A stretch of 64,000 nucleotides of DNA from Aspidiotus rigidus (lineage: Eukaryota; Arthropoda; Insecta; Hemiptera; Diaspididae): assembly GCA_035079385.1 (NCBI GenBank), contig JAVHKY010000071.1, positions 2,606,001 through 2,670,000 of the forward strand, written 5' to 3'. Made by a program: the position numbers and the translations under genes. The notes below the pieces were generated by a model, which did not search any database, was not told the DNA's origin, and saw only the letters and a list, made by a program, of their open reading frames with translations. Shown here piece by piece: positions 34,301-46,231 of this stretch. Positions within the stretch are counted from its first letter, which is position 1; each line of letters opens with the position of its first letter.

Positions 34301-35230
34301 TACCTGATGAGTTGAAGAATGAATAATGATCGATAATGCAATGCCAATGTATACTAGTAGGTACTATTGTAGAACTGGCATTTTAAATTACAATACACTT
34401 ATGAAAGAGAGGAATTACGCCGACAGAGTTACTTATTTGATTGATAAATTATGGGGAAATCATCGTCGTTGTCGTTGTCTTTGTCTTTGATGATGGTAAT
34501 GATAGCGAACTCGATTCCGAATCTGTGATAAGAGAGAAAAATTCATCAGTCAAGAAGATTTTTATGAAAAAAATACAAATGATATTGTAAACTGTCACAA
34601 AAAAAATATGAATAACGGAAGTAAATAAGACGATAGTTAGGTATCACACAGGTAGGCCCAACAATTTGCCAGGTTAGCAGGTACGTCTATACTGTAGGTA
34701 TACTACGAACGATTGCAAAATCAAGGCGGACCATTGTAGGCATCATGAAGAAGTACGGGTAGCACGAACAAGTACCGTCGCGTCGTGTATTGATACTTCG
34801 CCAACATAAATCGTTCAAAATTAATTTTCATATTATGTTATTCCTTCTTTTTTTCCTCTGTTATTGTTCTTATTTTTTCTACTAGCTCAAATGGACGCTT
34901 CGTAGATATTCCCGTAGAACGAAGAGAAAGAAATACTTATTCGTATAGGTAAGGTATATAGGTACCTATATAGGCTTACATTGCCGAATGAACGATCAAT
35001 TAAAGAATTAATTTTGTGTACTTTTTCTCATTCCTCACATACATCAGTTCACAATATACTCCCATTTTTTGTGGGTTTCATAATACCTAATAGATTGACC
35101 TATTCACGCGAACTACGCACGAAAGAATCATAATAAATTATTGCTGTACGGTAGCTATTAGCTTTCTACTATGCGAATACTTGTCTCATCATAAGAGTGC
35201 AAGTGCATAATATTGTACCTACAATCTGAG
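31363..35230. other. Low-repeat stretch, no confirmed gene
   Basis: Items seen: a poly-T run (32581-32600); two copies of TTTTCAAGTTCTYTTATGACGTCATTCGA-like sequence at 32853 and 32941; on minus a PLE-tail-like CTGATGAAGAGCACTAGC with AATAAATAAATTT (33142-33190); a weak H-family end-block fragment at 33630-33690. A donor-like CAG/GTAAGT at 34018-34023 follows an acceptor-like site at 33919, but all frames between them contain stops. Confidence 0.35.
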
Positions 35231-35231
35231 A

Positions 35232-35334
35232 TATAAATACGAGTGCGGCAAGTAAACGATAGAGTCAGTCTCAGCTTTTCAAATACTTTTTGTATAATAG
35301 GTACCCATAGGTACGTCGGTATAGGCCTATGGGT
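35232..35334 (+). promoter_or_regulatory. Candidate core promoter and first-exon donor
   Basis: TATAAATA at 35232-35239 is followed 33 bp later by TCAGTC (35265-35270), the arthropod initiator consensus. About 60 bp on, an ATGG is directly followed by GTAAGT (35330-35335). Spacing of the TATA to initiator is slightly long. No downstream exon was found, and the LINE insertion at 35.8 kb may lie in the first intron. Confidence 0.22.
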
Positions 35335-35728
35335 AAGTTAGGTATTACGAAAACAAGCGTCAGCGTAAGTACCTAATACACTGCACTGCACTGTACGTGT
35401 TTTCGAACTCGAAACAAATTGAAGCCTGTGTCTCTTGATGGGAAACCTTTGTCCGAAGGGAAAAGAGATTATATTTTTCGAATAGATACGGAATACATCA
35501 ACGTTGGTTTACAAATTAAATTACCGTACGAACTTCGCTTTGAATAGATTCGTTCAGTTGATTTGAGCAAATTTAATTTGAAAAATATGTTTTTGTTTTT
35601 CAATCGACCGTTCACAAGAATCCGCGAACGTCTTTATCGGCAAAAGCCAAGTTGATACGTAAAGAATATTAAAGGGTTTGAAAATTGTTTGTCGCGTGGA
35701 AATCGATAGCTATAAAAATAGTAATACT

Positions 35729-35730
<2 letters not shown>

Positions 35731-35799
<69 letters not shown>
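35731..35799 (+). repeat. (AAT)n microsatellite, 5' flank of the LINE
   Basis: About 23 perfect units directly abut GGGGCCAAACGGGG, the 5' end of the LINE. R4/Dong-type LINEs are known to insert in such TAA repeats, so the array is probably the target. Confidence 0.9.
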
Positions 35800-38700
35800 G
35801 GGGCCAAACGGGGTCAGTAGTGGGAGGTCTTCTGATCTACAGGAAGCCCGTCCAGTGGGTATCCAGAACCATTTGCTGAAGCCCAAGCCCAATCTGCAGC
35901 CTACACGCGGCGGCCCTGTTAAACCAAGCAACATAGTTGGGCGGCGACAGATGCAGATGGACGCAGGAGAAGGAAAACTCCGAGATTAAAACCACTATTA
36001 GGAGAAGGAAAACTCCGATTAATAAACCCGGCCTAAGCCGTCATCAGCCCAGAGGACAGCTGTGCAAACCCATCTCAAGTATCCGAACTGTAAGCCGCAA
36101 AGGGACTCCCCGAACGCCTTTAGGGGAAAGTCCTGCGCATTAGTAGTGAGAGATGGGAAAGAAGGAAAACTTGATAAAAAAACCCGGCAATGGCCGTAAT
36201 GAAAGCCTTCTAGATATGGGGACCAAGCAGCCCAATCTGGTCGTATGGTCTGCAAGAACGAGCACCTGAAAGGGGAGAGAGATCCTGTGAACAACGCCTT
36301 CACTTCCAGCAACTAGCTGGGTTAAGTACTGCGCGCAGGTCTCACCGACCCTAAAACCTGTCGGGAGGTATAAAACGAGCAAAGTGAGCAATAATGGTCA
36401 AGACACGTAGCCAGAAAAAAGCCTCGGACGAGATCGAAGACGCGGCGCCTTCGGTCGGGACTTGTACAGTGCCGCCACCAGGACCCAATGCTGGACCAAG
36501 CTGCAGCACCCTGGTGAACCAGTCAGCAAGGAAAACTAGAAGAGCAACGCAATCTGCTGCTTCCACCCGTGAAAACGGTGTGGCCACAGATATGCAAGAA
36601 CAACCGCGAACGAAACGAATGAAATGGTCAGAAGCCATGAATAAATGCATAATTCGTTCATACTATAAGTGCACCAGCCTAGAGACTGACTCTACGGACT
36701 ATAGAAGAAAAATCCACCAGATGTTTATAAATGAATTCCCTGAAATCAACGTTACAGAGCAGCGTGTTGCGGATCAAAAGCGTGTCATCTTGAGGAATAA
36801 ACTGCTAGCTGACCCAATAATTGAAAAATTGAAGGCAGATGTTAGAAGAGAACTAAAAATGGAAGAAGAAACTGATGAAGCTGCAAAAATGGAAAGAAAC
36901 GATCAAAACAGCTTTCGGACACAGGAACAACACACTGAGGACGGAAATAAAGAACAGCGGGAAAGAAATGAAGATGATGTAGACATTGACGAAATTGAGA
37001 ACTCAATAGATGAAATGCACAAGAGAGCCAGATACGAATACCACCGAGCAGAGGCAGAATTCATGAATCACCCACCAGCAGAAAGACCTAGAATACCAAG
37101 AATAAAAGAGACCATGCAAGTTAAAAAGTACATCACAGCAATTAACGAATATCTACAAGGCATGGAATATGAAGGAGGAATGGACGAACTCAATGGAAGA
37201 CTATACTGCGCTGCGGTGGCAATCATAAGGATTACGGGATCCGAAGTGATACAAGATAACAAAACCCAGAGAAAGGTGCAACCAAGTAAACCAGCATGGC
37301 AGATAAGACTGGAGAAAAAAATTACAGAACTCAGAGCAGAACTCAACAGAATCACTGCATTTAAACCAGAGAATGCAAACCGAAGATCAAAAAATAAAAT
37401 ACAGAAGCTGAAGAAGAAATATGAAAAACACAGCAGACATGAGCGGGATAATGCAGCTCTAGATGAGGTCCGAGATACAATAAAACAAAAGTTAATAACA
37501 AAAGCCGCTAAGCTGAAGTCATACAAGAAGAGCTATACACGCCATACCGATAACCAAAAGTTCCAAAGAGATGAGAAAAAATTCTACAGAAATATCAATG
37601 CACATGCGGTAAATGAAGGTGATGGACCTACAAAAGAGCAAGTCACAGAGTACTGGTCGAGTATATGGGCCGAAGAAGTGAAATTTAATGCGAACGCAGA
37701 ATGGATCAATGCATTAAGAAGTCAAGACAATGACATAGAAGAGATGGCACAAGCAGAGATCACCAAGGAGGAGTTAGATGCGGTAATGAAAAGGGCACAT
37801 AACTGGAAAGCACCAGGACCAGATAAAGTACAAAATTTCTGGATCAAGAAGGTCACTGCAATACATGGCCCACTCTTGAGAGAGCTGAACAGGTGCCTGC
37901 AAAATCCCGCCATGATGACTGATACGCTAACGAGAGGTGTCACTTACCTTCTACCAAAGAAGGGAAATAGTAAGGACCCGTCCTAGTACCGACCGATAGC
38001 ATGCCTCCCAACCACCTACAAAATCTTCACCGCATGCATAGCAACCAAAATACAAAAACATTGTGAGAGCAATTCTATAATTGCAGAAGAACAAAAAGGG
38101 TGCCGAAAAGGAATGTACGGCTGTAAAGAACAACTCATTATTGACCAGATGGTTCTAGAGCAGGCGAGAAAAACGCAGAGGAAAATCACCACAGCGTACA
38201 TCGACTACCAAAAAGCATTTGATTCGGTACCACATGATTGGCTCATCAAATGTCTGCAGATCTACAAGATACACCCAGCAATAGTGGCTTGCCTGGAAAC
38301 CATAATGCAGAAATGGTCAACTATTATCCAGGTAAGAACAAACACAGCCACATACCAGACACCAGCGATCTGCATCAAGAGAGGAATCTTTCAAGGCGAT
38401 TCGTTAAGCTCGCTCTGGTTTTGCTTAGCACTCAATCCTATGTCAGCCTTATTGAACAAGAGTCCAACAGGTTTCAATATCCGAGACAGCAGACGAACTA
38501 TGTACAACTTATCACATCTACTGTACATGGACGATGTTAAACTCTATGCCACTAACAGACAGAAGCTTGCGCAACTACTCGAAATTGTTCAAATGTTCTC
38601 AGATGATATAAAAATGCAATTCGGATTGGATAAATGCCGCATACTCGATTTGAGTGATGATGGAACATCTGACATTGATAGCCCTGAAGAATGGAACACT

Positions 38701-40088
38701 GAGAATGACATCAGGGAGATGGAACCATCAGAAACCTATAGATATCTGGGAATCGAACAGAATAGAAGGACAGAGCACCAAGTGATGAAGGACGAGTTAA
38801 TAAATAAATTCACAATAAGAATAAAACAGATCCTAAACACAGGTCTCAATAGTAAGAACATAATAAAAGCAATAAATGTCTACGCCATCCCGGTGGTAAC
38901 GTATTCGTTTGGCATCATCAGCTGGTCGTCAACAGAATTGGAGGGTCTGGAAAGGAAAGTGAGAGTACTGTTAACCAAGAATAGAATGCTGCATCCAAAA
39001 TCTGCCATAGAGAGACAAACATTACCACGAAAGAAAGGTGGCAGAGGCGTAGTAAGTTTGAAATGGCAGCATCAGAAACAATGTGACAGCCTCAGGAGAT
39101 ATTTCCACAGACGCAAAGACAATTGAGATCTCCACAGAGCAGTGGTGCGAGCGGATAAGAGGCTAACGGTACTGAAATTGAACACGGAAATCCAGAAAGA
39201 GAAGCCGAACCGATCCCTAGAGGAAGAACAACAAATAGCCCAGTGGACAGGTAAAGTACTACATGGCAGATATCCGGCAGAGCTGCAGAAAGAAGGAATC
39301 AATCATAAAGCCTCAGTACTATGGTTAACAGATGGTTTTCTATACCCGGAAACAGAGGGTTTTTACATGGCCATACAAGACGAAGTGATACATACAAGAA
39401 ACTACTGCAGGTACATAATTAAAGACGCCACAATAGAAGATGATAGGTGCCGAAAATGCGGAAAGGCACCGGAGACCATACAACACATAATAGGCGCATG
39501 TAGTAATTTAGTTGCAGAGGAATATAAGTCCAGGCATGATAGTGTGGCAAAGATAATACACAGCGCACTGGTAAAGAGATTCTGCCCTAGTGAAAAAATA
39601 GAGCCATATTACAAATACGAACCGTCAAAAGCCCTCGACAACAAAGAAATCATGATCTACTGGGATAGAACCATCTATACTTTCAAATCATTGGCGCATA
39701 ACAGACCGGATATAACGTTTAAAGACAAGCTGCATAAAATAGTCTACATCATCGACATCGCTGTACCAAATATAAACAACCTGATGAACACAGTACAACA
39801 CAAAAGAAACAAGTACACTGAGCTGGCGAATGAAATCGGAAAGCAATGGAAAATGAAGACAAAGATCCTGCCGATAGTGATATCCACCACAGGAATCATC
39901 CCACAAGCAACGGTTGACAGCGTATTGGAGCTGGGAGGAACCACAAGAGAACTACGGCTTATGCAGAAAGCAGTGATACTTCATACCGTCAACACTGTCC
40001 GGAAAGTTATCGGCGAATACATGTACTGCCTTGTTAAGCCTTGGTCCTAGGACCCGCTTAACATTGTATATCAAACTTATGTTTGTGA

Positions 40089-40089
<1 letters not shown>
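35800..40089 (+). mobile_element. R4/Dong-like non-LTR retrotransposon, near full length
   Basis: It consists of a 594-bp 5' leader, a single reading frame of 1219 codons (two in-frame stops) and a short 3' tail, sitting between AAT arrays. The leader contains AGGAGAAGGAAAACTCCG twice (35963 and 35999). One ORF, an RT with a C-terminal zinc knuckle and restriction-like nuclease, and a TAA target are the traits of the R4/Dong group. With only two stop codons and no frameshift it is a young copy. The 3' end is placed where AAG repeats start. Confidence 0.85.
36394..40050 (+). pseudogene. R4/Dong-like LINE polyprotein, two nonsense codons
   Basis: One frame covers the whole span, interrupted by TAG (codon 531, 37984-37986) and TGA (codon 911, 39124-39126). 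Codons 75-150 hold a basic Myb/SANT-like DNA-binding segment (KRMKWSEAMNKCIIRSYYKC). RT motifs follow: FWIKKVTAIHGPLLRELN, AYIDYQKAFDSVPHDWL (from about 601), RGIFQGDSLSSLWF and LLYMDDVKLYA (YMDD at about 711-714). A CCHC knuckle (CRKC-H-C) lies at about 1019-1036. The PD-(D/E)XK-type nuclease shows RPDITFKDK and YIIDIAVPN at about 1104-1126. All catalytic motifs look intact, so inactivation rests on the two stops. Confidence 0.88.
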
Positions 40090-40541
<452 letters not shown>

Positions 40542-40892
40542 ATAACAACTATATAGGTACTTAGTTATAATAATTGGGTATATGTTATTAAAAGTTCATT
40601 TCGTACTGAAATCCTATCAAAAATGTTCTTGAAGTAGAACACGCGTCACTAAATAAGCCATCTTCGACTGGTTGTGCTCTATCTCGCAGGGATCTTTTTA
40701 TTTTCTTTCCTTTCTTTTCGTTTCAGTTCAATTTCGTCGTTTGCAATTGATGGCTCTTGCCTAAAGCGCTCGCAATTTCTCGCAAAATATAGGTAATCCA
40801 GTTATAGAGAAATTATTGAAAAATAGAAGCGAAAGAAAGTTTACCATTTGTTTAATTTAGTTATTAAAATCTACATTTTATTTGATGATAAG
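40542..40892. other. Spacer and 3' flank of the minus-strand gene
   Basis: On minus it holds AATAAA (40877-40882) only about 10 bases after the TGA of the adjacent coding frame. If the frame ends there, the 3' UTR is very short. Confidence 0.4.
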
Positions 40893-42077
40893 TCAGAATA
40901 TCGGAGGTAGATACTCACTTTCTTGATGATAGGGCTGAAGAACACTTTGCGTCGTCGATATTGGAAATACATGATGCGGCATCTTCATTACGTTTTTGTT
41001 TTCTTCGGACGGGTTTGATGACGCATTGAGCGTTTCTACATTCTCCGATCCCGAAAGGAACAAATCGGGAGGAAGTGGCGCTTGGATCTCCGGGATACGC
41101 ACAGTTCCAAGAGAATCAAAATGTTCATGGGGCAAAGAAGAAATCGGAGCATTTGATGGCGCGACGAATGGTGTAAGAGTCATTGGAGTACTATAAGTGG
41201 TTGAGGTTTGAAAATAAGGGTTGTCGTAATTGAATACACGTAGCGCTTTTGGAAGAGACGGAAGAACGTACCTCTCGAATTCACCGACACTTACTCCCCC
41301 AGGAAAATTATTATAAAATGTAGACGACTGCGGTAGCGACGATACTTGATATGACAAAGGATAAGGAAATTCAACTGGTATGAAACTCGGGCTTCGAGAA
41401 GCGAACAAATTTGGAGCCGCTGGAACGATAACCATTTCACTAGGAGAAACTGGTGACGGTGGACGAGGGTGCACTGGTGCTGGTTGAGGCTTCGGAGGAG
41501 AATTTAGGTAGTTTAGAACGGATTGAACAACATCTTTTTTCTTATTATAAAGCGCCTTGAAAGATTTCAGTTTCATCGCTTCTATAATTTCAAGCAATTT
41601 CAACAATTTGGCCTTCCCTCTTAAACCCACTTTCTCTTCACCTCCCGATTCGAAAGTTACGCGTAGTTTGTCGATGGAAGCGAGCGGTATAAGCTGTACG
41701 TAGCGTCGGAAAAATCCGAGGTTGATCTCGTGCATCCGCTCTACATCGGGGAGGTAAGGAACCACACCGTATAGCAAATCAACGATTTGGGGGTCCGCTT
41801 CTAAAGGAAACTCATCTACGTTTGAAGGTGTCCTTGAATCGAAAAATATTTGCGCGCCCCCATCGACAGGATTGATCTGAATGCCGTTGTATTTATGGAT
41901 TTCCAGAATAGGTCGATAACCAGGAACTTCTATCTTTGGTTTTTCGTCGAACTTGAACCACGGAGAAACCGATTTTTTATGTATAATGTGACCAGAAGTA
42001 TTTTGAAAAACGGAAAATTCTGCAAGAGTGAGTATAACGAAGGCAATATAACTCAATTTCGCCTGAAAATCAAACAT
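40893..42077 (-). CDS. Predicted secreted host protein, unrecognised family
   Basis: 394 codons from the ATG at 42077-42075; the open frame extends 13 codons further upstream. This start gives a plausible signal peptide: MFDFQAK, then a hydrophobic stretch (LSYIAFVILTLAEFSVF). The middle is mixed and well composed (EADPQIVDLLYGVVPYLPDV, HEINLGFFRRYVQLIPLAS), followed by a Pro-rich linker (PPKPQPAPVHPRPPSPVSPS) and a Ser/Pro/Thr-rich tail. Alternatives: TTTTCAG at 42064-42070 could be an acceptor, so the first codons would lie in another exon. AAAGTGAGTATC near 40913 could be a donor, making this an internal exon. It is the strongest host coding region in the window. Composition differs clearly from surrounding repeats. 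Function unknown. Confidence 0.7.
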   Translation of the reverse strand: MFDFQAKLSYIAFVILTLAEFSVFQNTSGHIIHKKSVSPWFKFDEKPKIEVPGYRPILEIHKYNGIQINPVDGGAQIFFDSRTPSNVDEFPLEADPQIVDLLYGVVPYLPDVERMHEINLGFFRRYVQLIPLASIDKLRVTFESGGEEKVGLRGKAKLLKLLEIIEAMKLKSFKALYNKKKDVVQSVLNYLNSPPKPQPAPVHPRPPSPVSPSEMVIVPAAPNLFASRSPSFIPVEFPYPLSYQVSSLPQSSTFYNNFPGGVSVGEFERYVLPSLPKALRVFNYDNPYFQTSTTYSTPMTLTPFVAPSNAPISSLPHEHFDSLGTVRIPEIQAPLPPDLFLSGSENVETLNASSNPSEENKNVMKMPHHVFPISTTQSVLQPYHQESEYLPPIF

Positions 42078-42258
42078 GTGTGTGTAAGTTGAGATGACTA
42101 TTTTATAACAAAACAATTAACAGTCACAATCACAGTTCCAGTCAATTTTCAAGACTTATGTCTCAAAAGTGCACTTCCGTCGACCAATTTTGGAGGAAAA
42201 GTGTTCCTTTCACAATGACGTGAACATCTATTCTCTTGTCTCAACTGTTTTTACTTCT
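42078..42258. promoter_or_regulatory. 5' flank of the minus-strand gene
   Basis: On minus, TTATAAAATAG ends about 24 bp before the ATG. As a TATA box it would place the start at or inside the ATG, so it fits poorly unless the first exon is elsewhere. Seen, but not decisive. Confidence 0.2.
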
Positions 42259-42779
42259 TTTTTACCGACTTTTCTAACTAGAAAAGTGAGGTATTACACC
42301 CGTAGCAAGGTCAACAGGGGGAGTGGGCAATGAACTTTCTCGACGTTTTAGGGGTCCTAGATCACAACTAGCATAAAAAAAATTTCAGGTTTCCTTATAT
42401 ATGTTACGCCGAATCCGTGAAATTGCCGATTTCATAAAATCGGCAACAAATTTTGCCGAATTCATGAAATCGGTAACCGCTTGCTTAATTTATGAAATCG
42501 GCAACAAGTTCTACTTGATCTGAAGTACCTAGATGATAAACGTTGAGAATTTTTGCAAACCAATTTATATGAACACATCTGAAGCAAATTAACGTTAATT
42601 AATCATGATAGGTAACATTTTATTACTTGTCCATGGTGAAATAATGATATGCACAAATGAAATACCTTTTGTAGAGCAAATAATCACAATAATATCTCCA
42701 ATATTAAGAAAGTAGAAAATGATGATTGAAAAGATTCCAGTCATGAAATAAATTTTGCAGAACAAATAATGAGAATAAC

Positions 42780-43037
42780 ATGTTACGGATGGAAAAATTC
42801 AAAGAAAAAGTTGATCATCGTCATATCGAAGAAATGAATAATTTAATCTTCGTCATCATCGAAGTCAAAGAGAAGAAAACAATCAACCCTCGTGATTTTG
42901 ACATGTACGCCCCGGATGGCAAGCCGAATTGCATCCCAATCCCTGCTTGTGACAGGCACATCTTTTGGAGGTACAATTTGTGCGACACGACCACTTACGG
43001 TAACCCTGACCAGTGCCCACTGAGTCCAGACGGTTGA
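42780..43037 (+). CDS. Cys-rich 85-residue ORF carried by element W3b
   Basis: The translation is identical to 8836-9093. An acceptor-like TTTTGCAG ends at 42759 and a donor-like GTGAGT lies at 43074-43079, beyond the TGA at 43035-43037, so the ORF may be the body of an exon captured from a host gene. The frame after the TGA continues through GECRTCDGC and QQRTC. Family unknown. Confidence 0.45.
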   Translation: MLRMEKFKEKVDHRHIEEMNNLIFVIIEVKEKKTINPRDFDMYAPDGKPNCIPIPACDRHIFWRYNLCDTTTYGNPDQCPLSPDG

Positions 43038-43493
43038 GCTCGCGCAAAGGATATGAATTATGATTACATCAAGGGTGAGTGTCGCACCTGTGACGGATGC
43101 GTAACGGTGCCTGTACAGCAGCGAACGTGTTCCAAGAAGAATTCAAACGTATTGCTTTCATGATTTCATTTTACGCGCATGAACTTGTTTAATTCTTCCC
43201 TCATAATTGCGATGATTCAGTTTCGTACCGGTAAGAAAAAAAAAGTTCGAAGAGAAAGGAATATTATACGTAGACTTACATTCAATTACAATATTTCAGT
43301 TGCTGATTTTATAAAATCGGCAAAAAATTCTGCTGGTTTTATAAAATTGGCAGACAGTTGCCGATTTTATAAAATCAGCAACTGAAATATTGTAATTGAA
43401 TGTAGGTAAGTCTACGCATAATATTCCTTTCTCTTCGAACTTTTTTTTTCTTACCGGTACAAAACTGAATCATCGCAATTATGAAGGAAGAAT

Positions 43494-43705
43494 TAGCAAA
43501 TTGTACCTCCAAAAGATGTGCCTGTCACAAAGCAGGGATTGGGATGCAATTCGGCCTGCCATCCGGGGCGTACATATGCCAAAATCACGAGGGTTGATTG
43601 TTTTCTTCTCTTGACTTCGATGATGACGGAGATTAAATTATTCATTTCTTAGATATGACGATGATCAACTTTTTCTTTGAATTTTTCCATCCGTAACATG
43701 TTATT
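43494..43705 (-). pseudogene. Decayed second copy of the Cys-rich ORF
   Basis: On minus the sequence matches the ORF of the left half but has single-base insertions and deletions (for example an extra A near 43531, a lost T near 43611) and a TAA-type stop near 43650. The C-terminal part is deleted. It lies in the right arm of the inverted dimer. Confidence 0.7.
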
Positions 43706-45064
43706 CTGATTATTTGTTCTGCAAAATTTATTTCATGACTGGAATCTTTTCAATCATCATTTTCTACTTTCTTAATATTGGAGATATTACCTATTGTGAT
43801 TATTTGCTCTACAAAAGGTATTTCATTTGTGCATATCATTATTTCACCATGGACAAGTAATAAAATGTTACCTATCTTGATTAATTAACGTTAATTTGCT
43901 TCAGATGTGTTCATATAAATTGGTTTGCAAAAATTCTCAACGTTTATCATCTAGGTACTTCAGATCAAGTAGAACTTGTTGCCGATTTCATAAATTAAGC
44001 AAGCGGTTACCGATTTCATGAATTCGGCAAAATTTGTTGCCGATTTTATGAAATTGGCAATTTCACAGATTCGGCGTAACATCTATATATATATATATTT
44101 ATATATAAGATTTTTTTGTCCGCGGAACTCCTCCGAAACTACCCGATGGATTTTTTTGTAACTTGGCCATATTGTAGTATTATATCTGAAGATGTGCACC
44201 TGCAATTTTTTTGAAAATCGGATGAGCAGTCCTCGAGAAATGTTCAATTTGTTGAGAAATTTTGCAGTATTTCGAGTACCTTTTTGTCCGCGTAACTCCT
44301 CCGAAACTACCCGATGGATTTTTTTGTAACTCGGCCATATTGTAGTATTATATTTGAAGATGTGCACCTGCATTTTTTTTGAGGATCGGATGAGTAGTTC
44401 TCGAGAAATTTTCACTTTTTTTGAAAAATTTTTCACTATTACGAGTAGCTTCTTACAAATAGCGGCGAGTAGCTGCTTACGTTAGGAGAAGCGGATTTTC
44501 CTATACGTTTACCACTTTCGTTATCAGTACGTGTATTGTGATGAAGAACCTTTCATCATTCGACAGGTTCATTCTTTGTTCATTCTTTACCAAGGGTTTA
44601 TTGGATTTTATTTCCGATGAAACCTTTTCATTCAAATTTAGTACACTTGTATGTCGCTTCCCACAGCTCCTAGAGCGTTGAATTTTGTTTTGTCAAATTT
44701 TATTTGTTTTGTTAAATTTATTTTTGGACGGATAGTGGCAATGGCGGGTTGTTCATTTTTCTAGCTATTTTTCATTATTATTAATCATACTCGATAGTGA
44801 AAACCTTGAGTTTGAATGATTAAGTACAATTAAATTTTTTAATCTTCATCAAGTGTGCTGATGCGAGACTACCAGGGTGATTTCACTCTTAATTAATAAT
44901 TGTTTTATTTGTCATTTTTTCATGTATGAGTACATAATTAATAGTGGTTCATAGTTGATTTGAGTTGTCTCAGGAGATGGAAAGATTATTTTCAATTTGG
45001 ACTGGCTTTTTTGAGTGAGATTTGAGATTAGACTAACGAGTAAACCAGGCTTGGGTGCTATATA

Positions 45065-45783
45065 TTTTTACTGAATTTTCTAGCTAGAAAAGTGAGGTAT
45101 TTTGTTCATACGTTTGGAATGGTTAAAGTGTGAGGGAAGGAATGAGGGGTTGACTATTGGGTGATTGGTTGCTTCTTTCGTTTCGACATCGACTTTTTTA
45201 GTTTTTCGGGATCTCGTTGTAACTGGATTCCCAGATGAAGAATTTTGGGGTGGAGTGTGCATAGAAAATGGTGATATGATAGCGTGAAGGCAATTTATGA
45301 GTGCACGAGAGGAATAGCAGCTCGAGATAGCTTTAAGAGATGCCAGGAATCGGAAGTGATGAAGAATTGAACCACTCAGCACTAATATACAGTATATGCT
45401 AAGAATAACGTATGGGAAAATGAAATGATTGTAGAGCTCTTTTTTATTAGAAACAACTGTTATAGCCTCGTAGCAGTTTGGACAGGGGGAGGGGGAGTGG
45501 TTTTTCTGGAGACGTTTTGTAGGTTTTAGATGACTCTTAGCCTAAATTATAACAAAATTCAGGTTTCCTTATTGGATTATAGGTATTTTTACTCTGTTAT
45601 CTGTTGATGTGACATCGTAGTGATAGAATTTATAAACTGAGTTTTATTGTTTATTCTACAAATGTTTGACATGATTGACAGGTCATTGGTATTTAATTTA
45701 AAGAGAGGGAGTGACTCTCTCAATGTTTTTTGCATTGTGGGAAGAAAAGTCGTGTACTACTCACGCGACTGCGTGAGTGCTTT
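45065..45783 (-). mobile_element. H-family repeat, short copy H5
   Basis: The left end is TTTTTACTGAATTTTCTAGC with GAAAAGTGAGG. The end block reappears at 45480-45570 (GGGGGAGTGG, GAGACGTTTTG, AAAATTCAGGTTTCC). The right end carries the hairpin TCACGCGACTGCGTGA (45760-45775) next to AAAAGTCG. About 355 bp (45108-45465) absent from other copies interrupt the end block. The microsatellite and conserved block are missing. Confidence 0.55.
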
Positions 45784-46231
45784 TTTTAATTGAATATCTT
45801 TATTCGTTATCAACAAAATACTGAAGAGTCTTTCTTAAGGTAAACGTATGGAAAAATATATTTCTTAAGAAGAGCGGTGCAGCAACAGTGCAGTGAGGTC
45901 TTCCGCGAATCTTTCGATTTCTCACACTTACTGCGCTTGTGTTGCAATGCATCGAGCTAATTGTGAAGAAAGCTTTCGCAGTGCGAAAGCAGAACCGACT
46001 TTACCTTTCTTATTTCCCCAGATCTCCATTTTTATAAAAGAGAGAATTTTTTCGCGTGCAAGGATATTAATTAGGAAAGAAGGTAAAGGCAAGGCTTTTC
46101 CCTTTCCCGCACAGAGTTTTATTTGAATATTTTTCAACGTTTCGGCCAAGCTGGTGGTTTTTATCAAGACAAAACTTGTAATCGTCAATTTGCGAACATA
46201 GTATTCGATTTCAGGGAAAAAGTAAATGAAT

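Larger units (their letters stand above)
42402..44081. mobile_element. Palindrome-array element W3b, head-to-head inverted dimer
   Basis: The left half (42402-43325) is W3a in reverse orientation, starting TGTTACGCCGAATCCG and carrying the ORF at 42780-43037. The right half (about 43360-44081) is a second, shorter copy facing it, ending with the complement CGGCGTAACA. The two share a central palindrome array (43300-43385). The right half lost about 200 bp, including part of its ORF. Both outer ends adjoin TA repeats of H4. Confidence 0.8.
42259..44750 (-). mobile_element. H-family repeat, copy H4, interrupted and truncated
   Basis: The left end is TTTTTTACCGACTTTTC with GAAAAGTGAGG, and the end block CTCGACGTTTTAGGGG follows. 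Element W3b interrupts it in the TA run. After the insertion, the conserved block appears twice in tandem (44105-44245 and 44280-44420, about 175 bp apart), both starting TTTTTTTGTCCGCG or near. The sequence to about 44700 is an inverted match to 12400-12700 of H2. No terminal hairpin at the right end, so the copy is truncated there. Confidence 0.6.

Noticed and set aside
44083..44436. 117-codon minus-strand frame with an internal duplication
   Set aside because: It translates the tandem copies of the H-family conserved block and the TA run; no coding signature.
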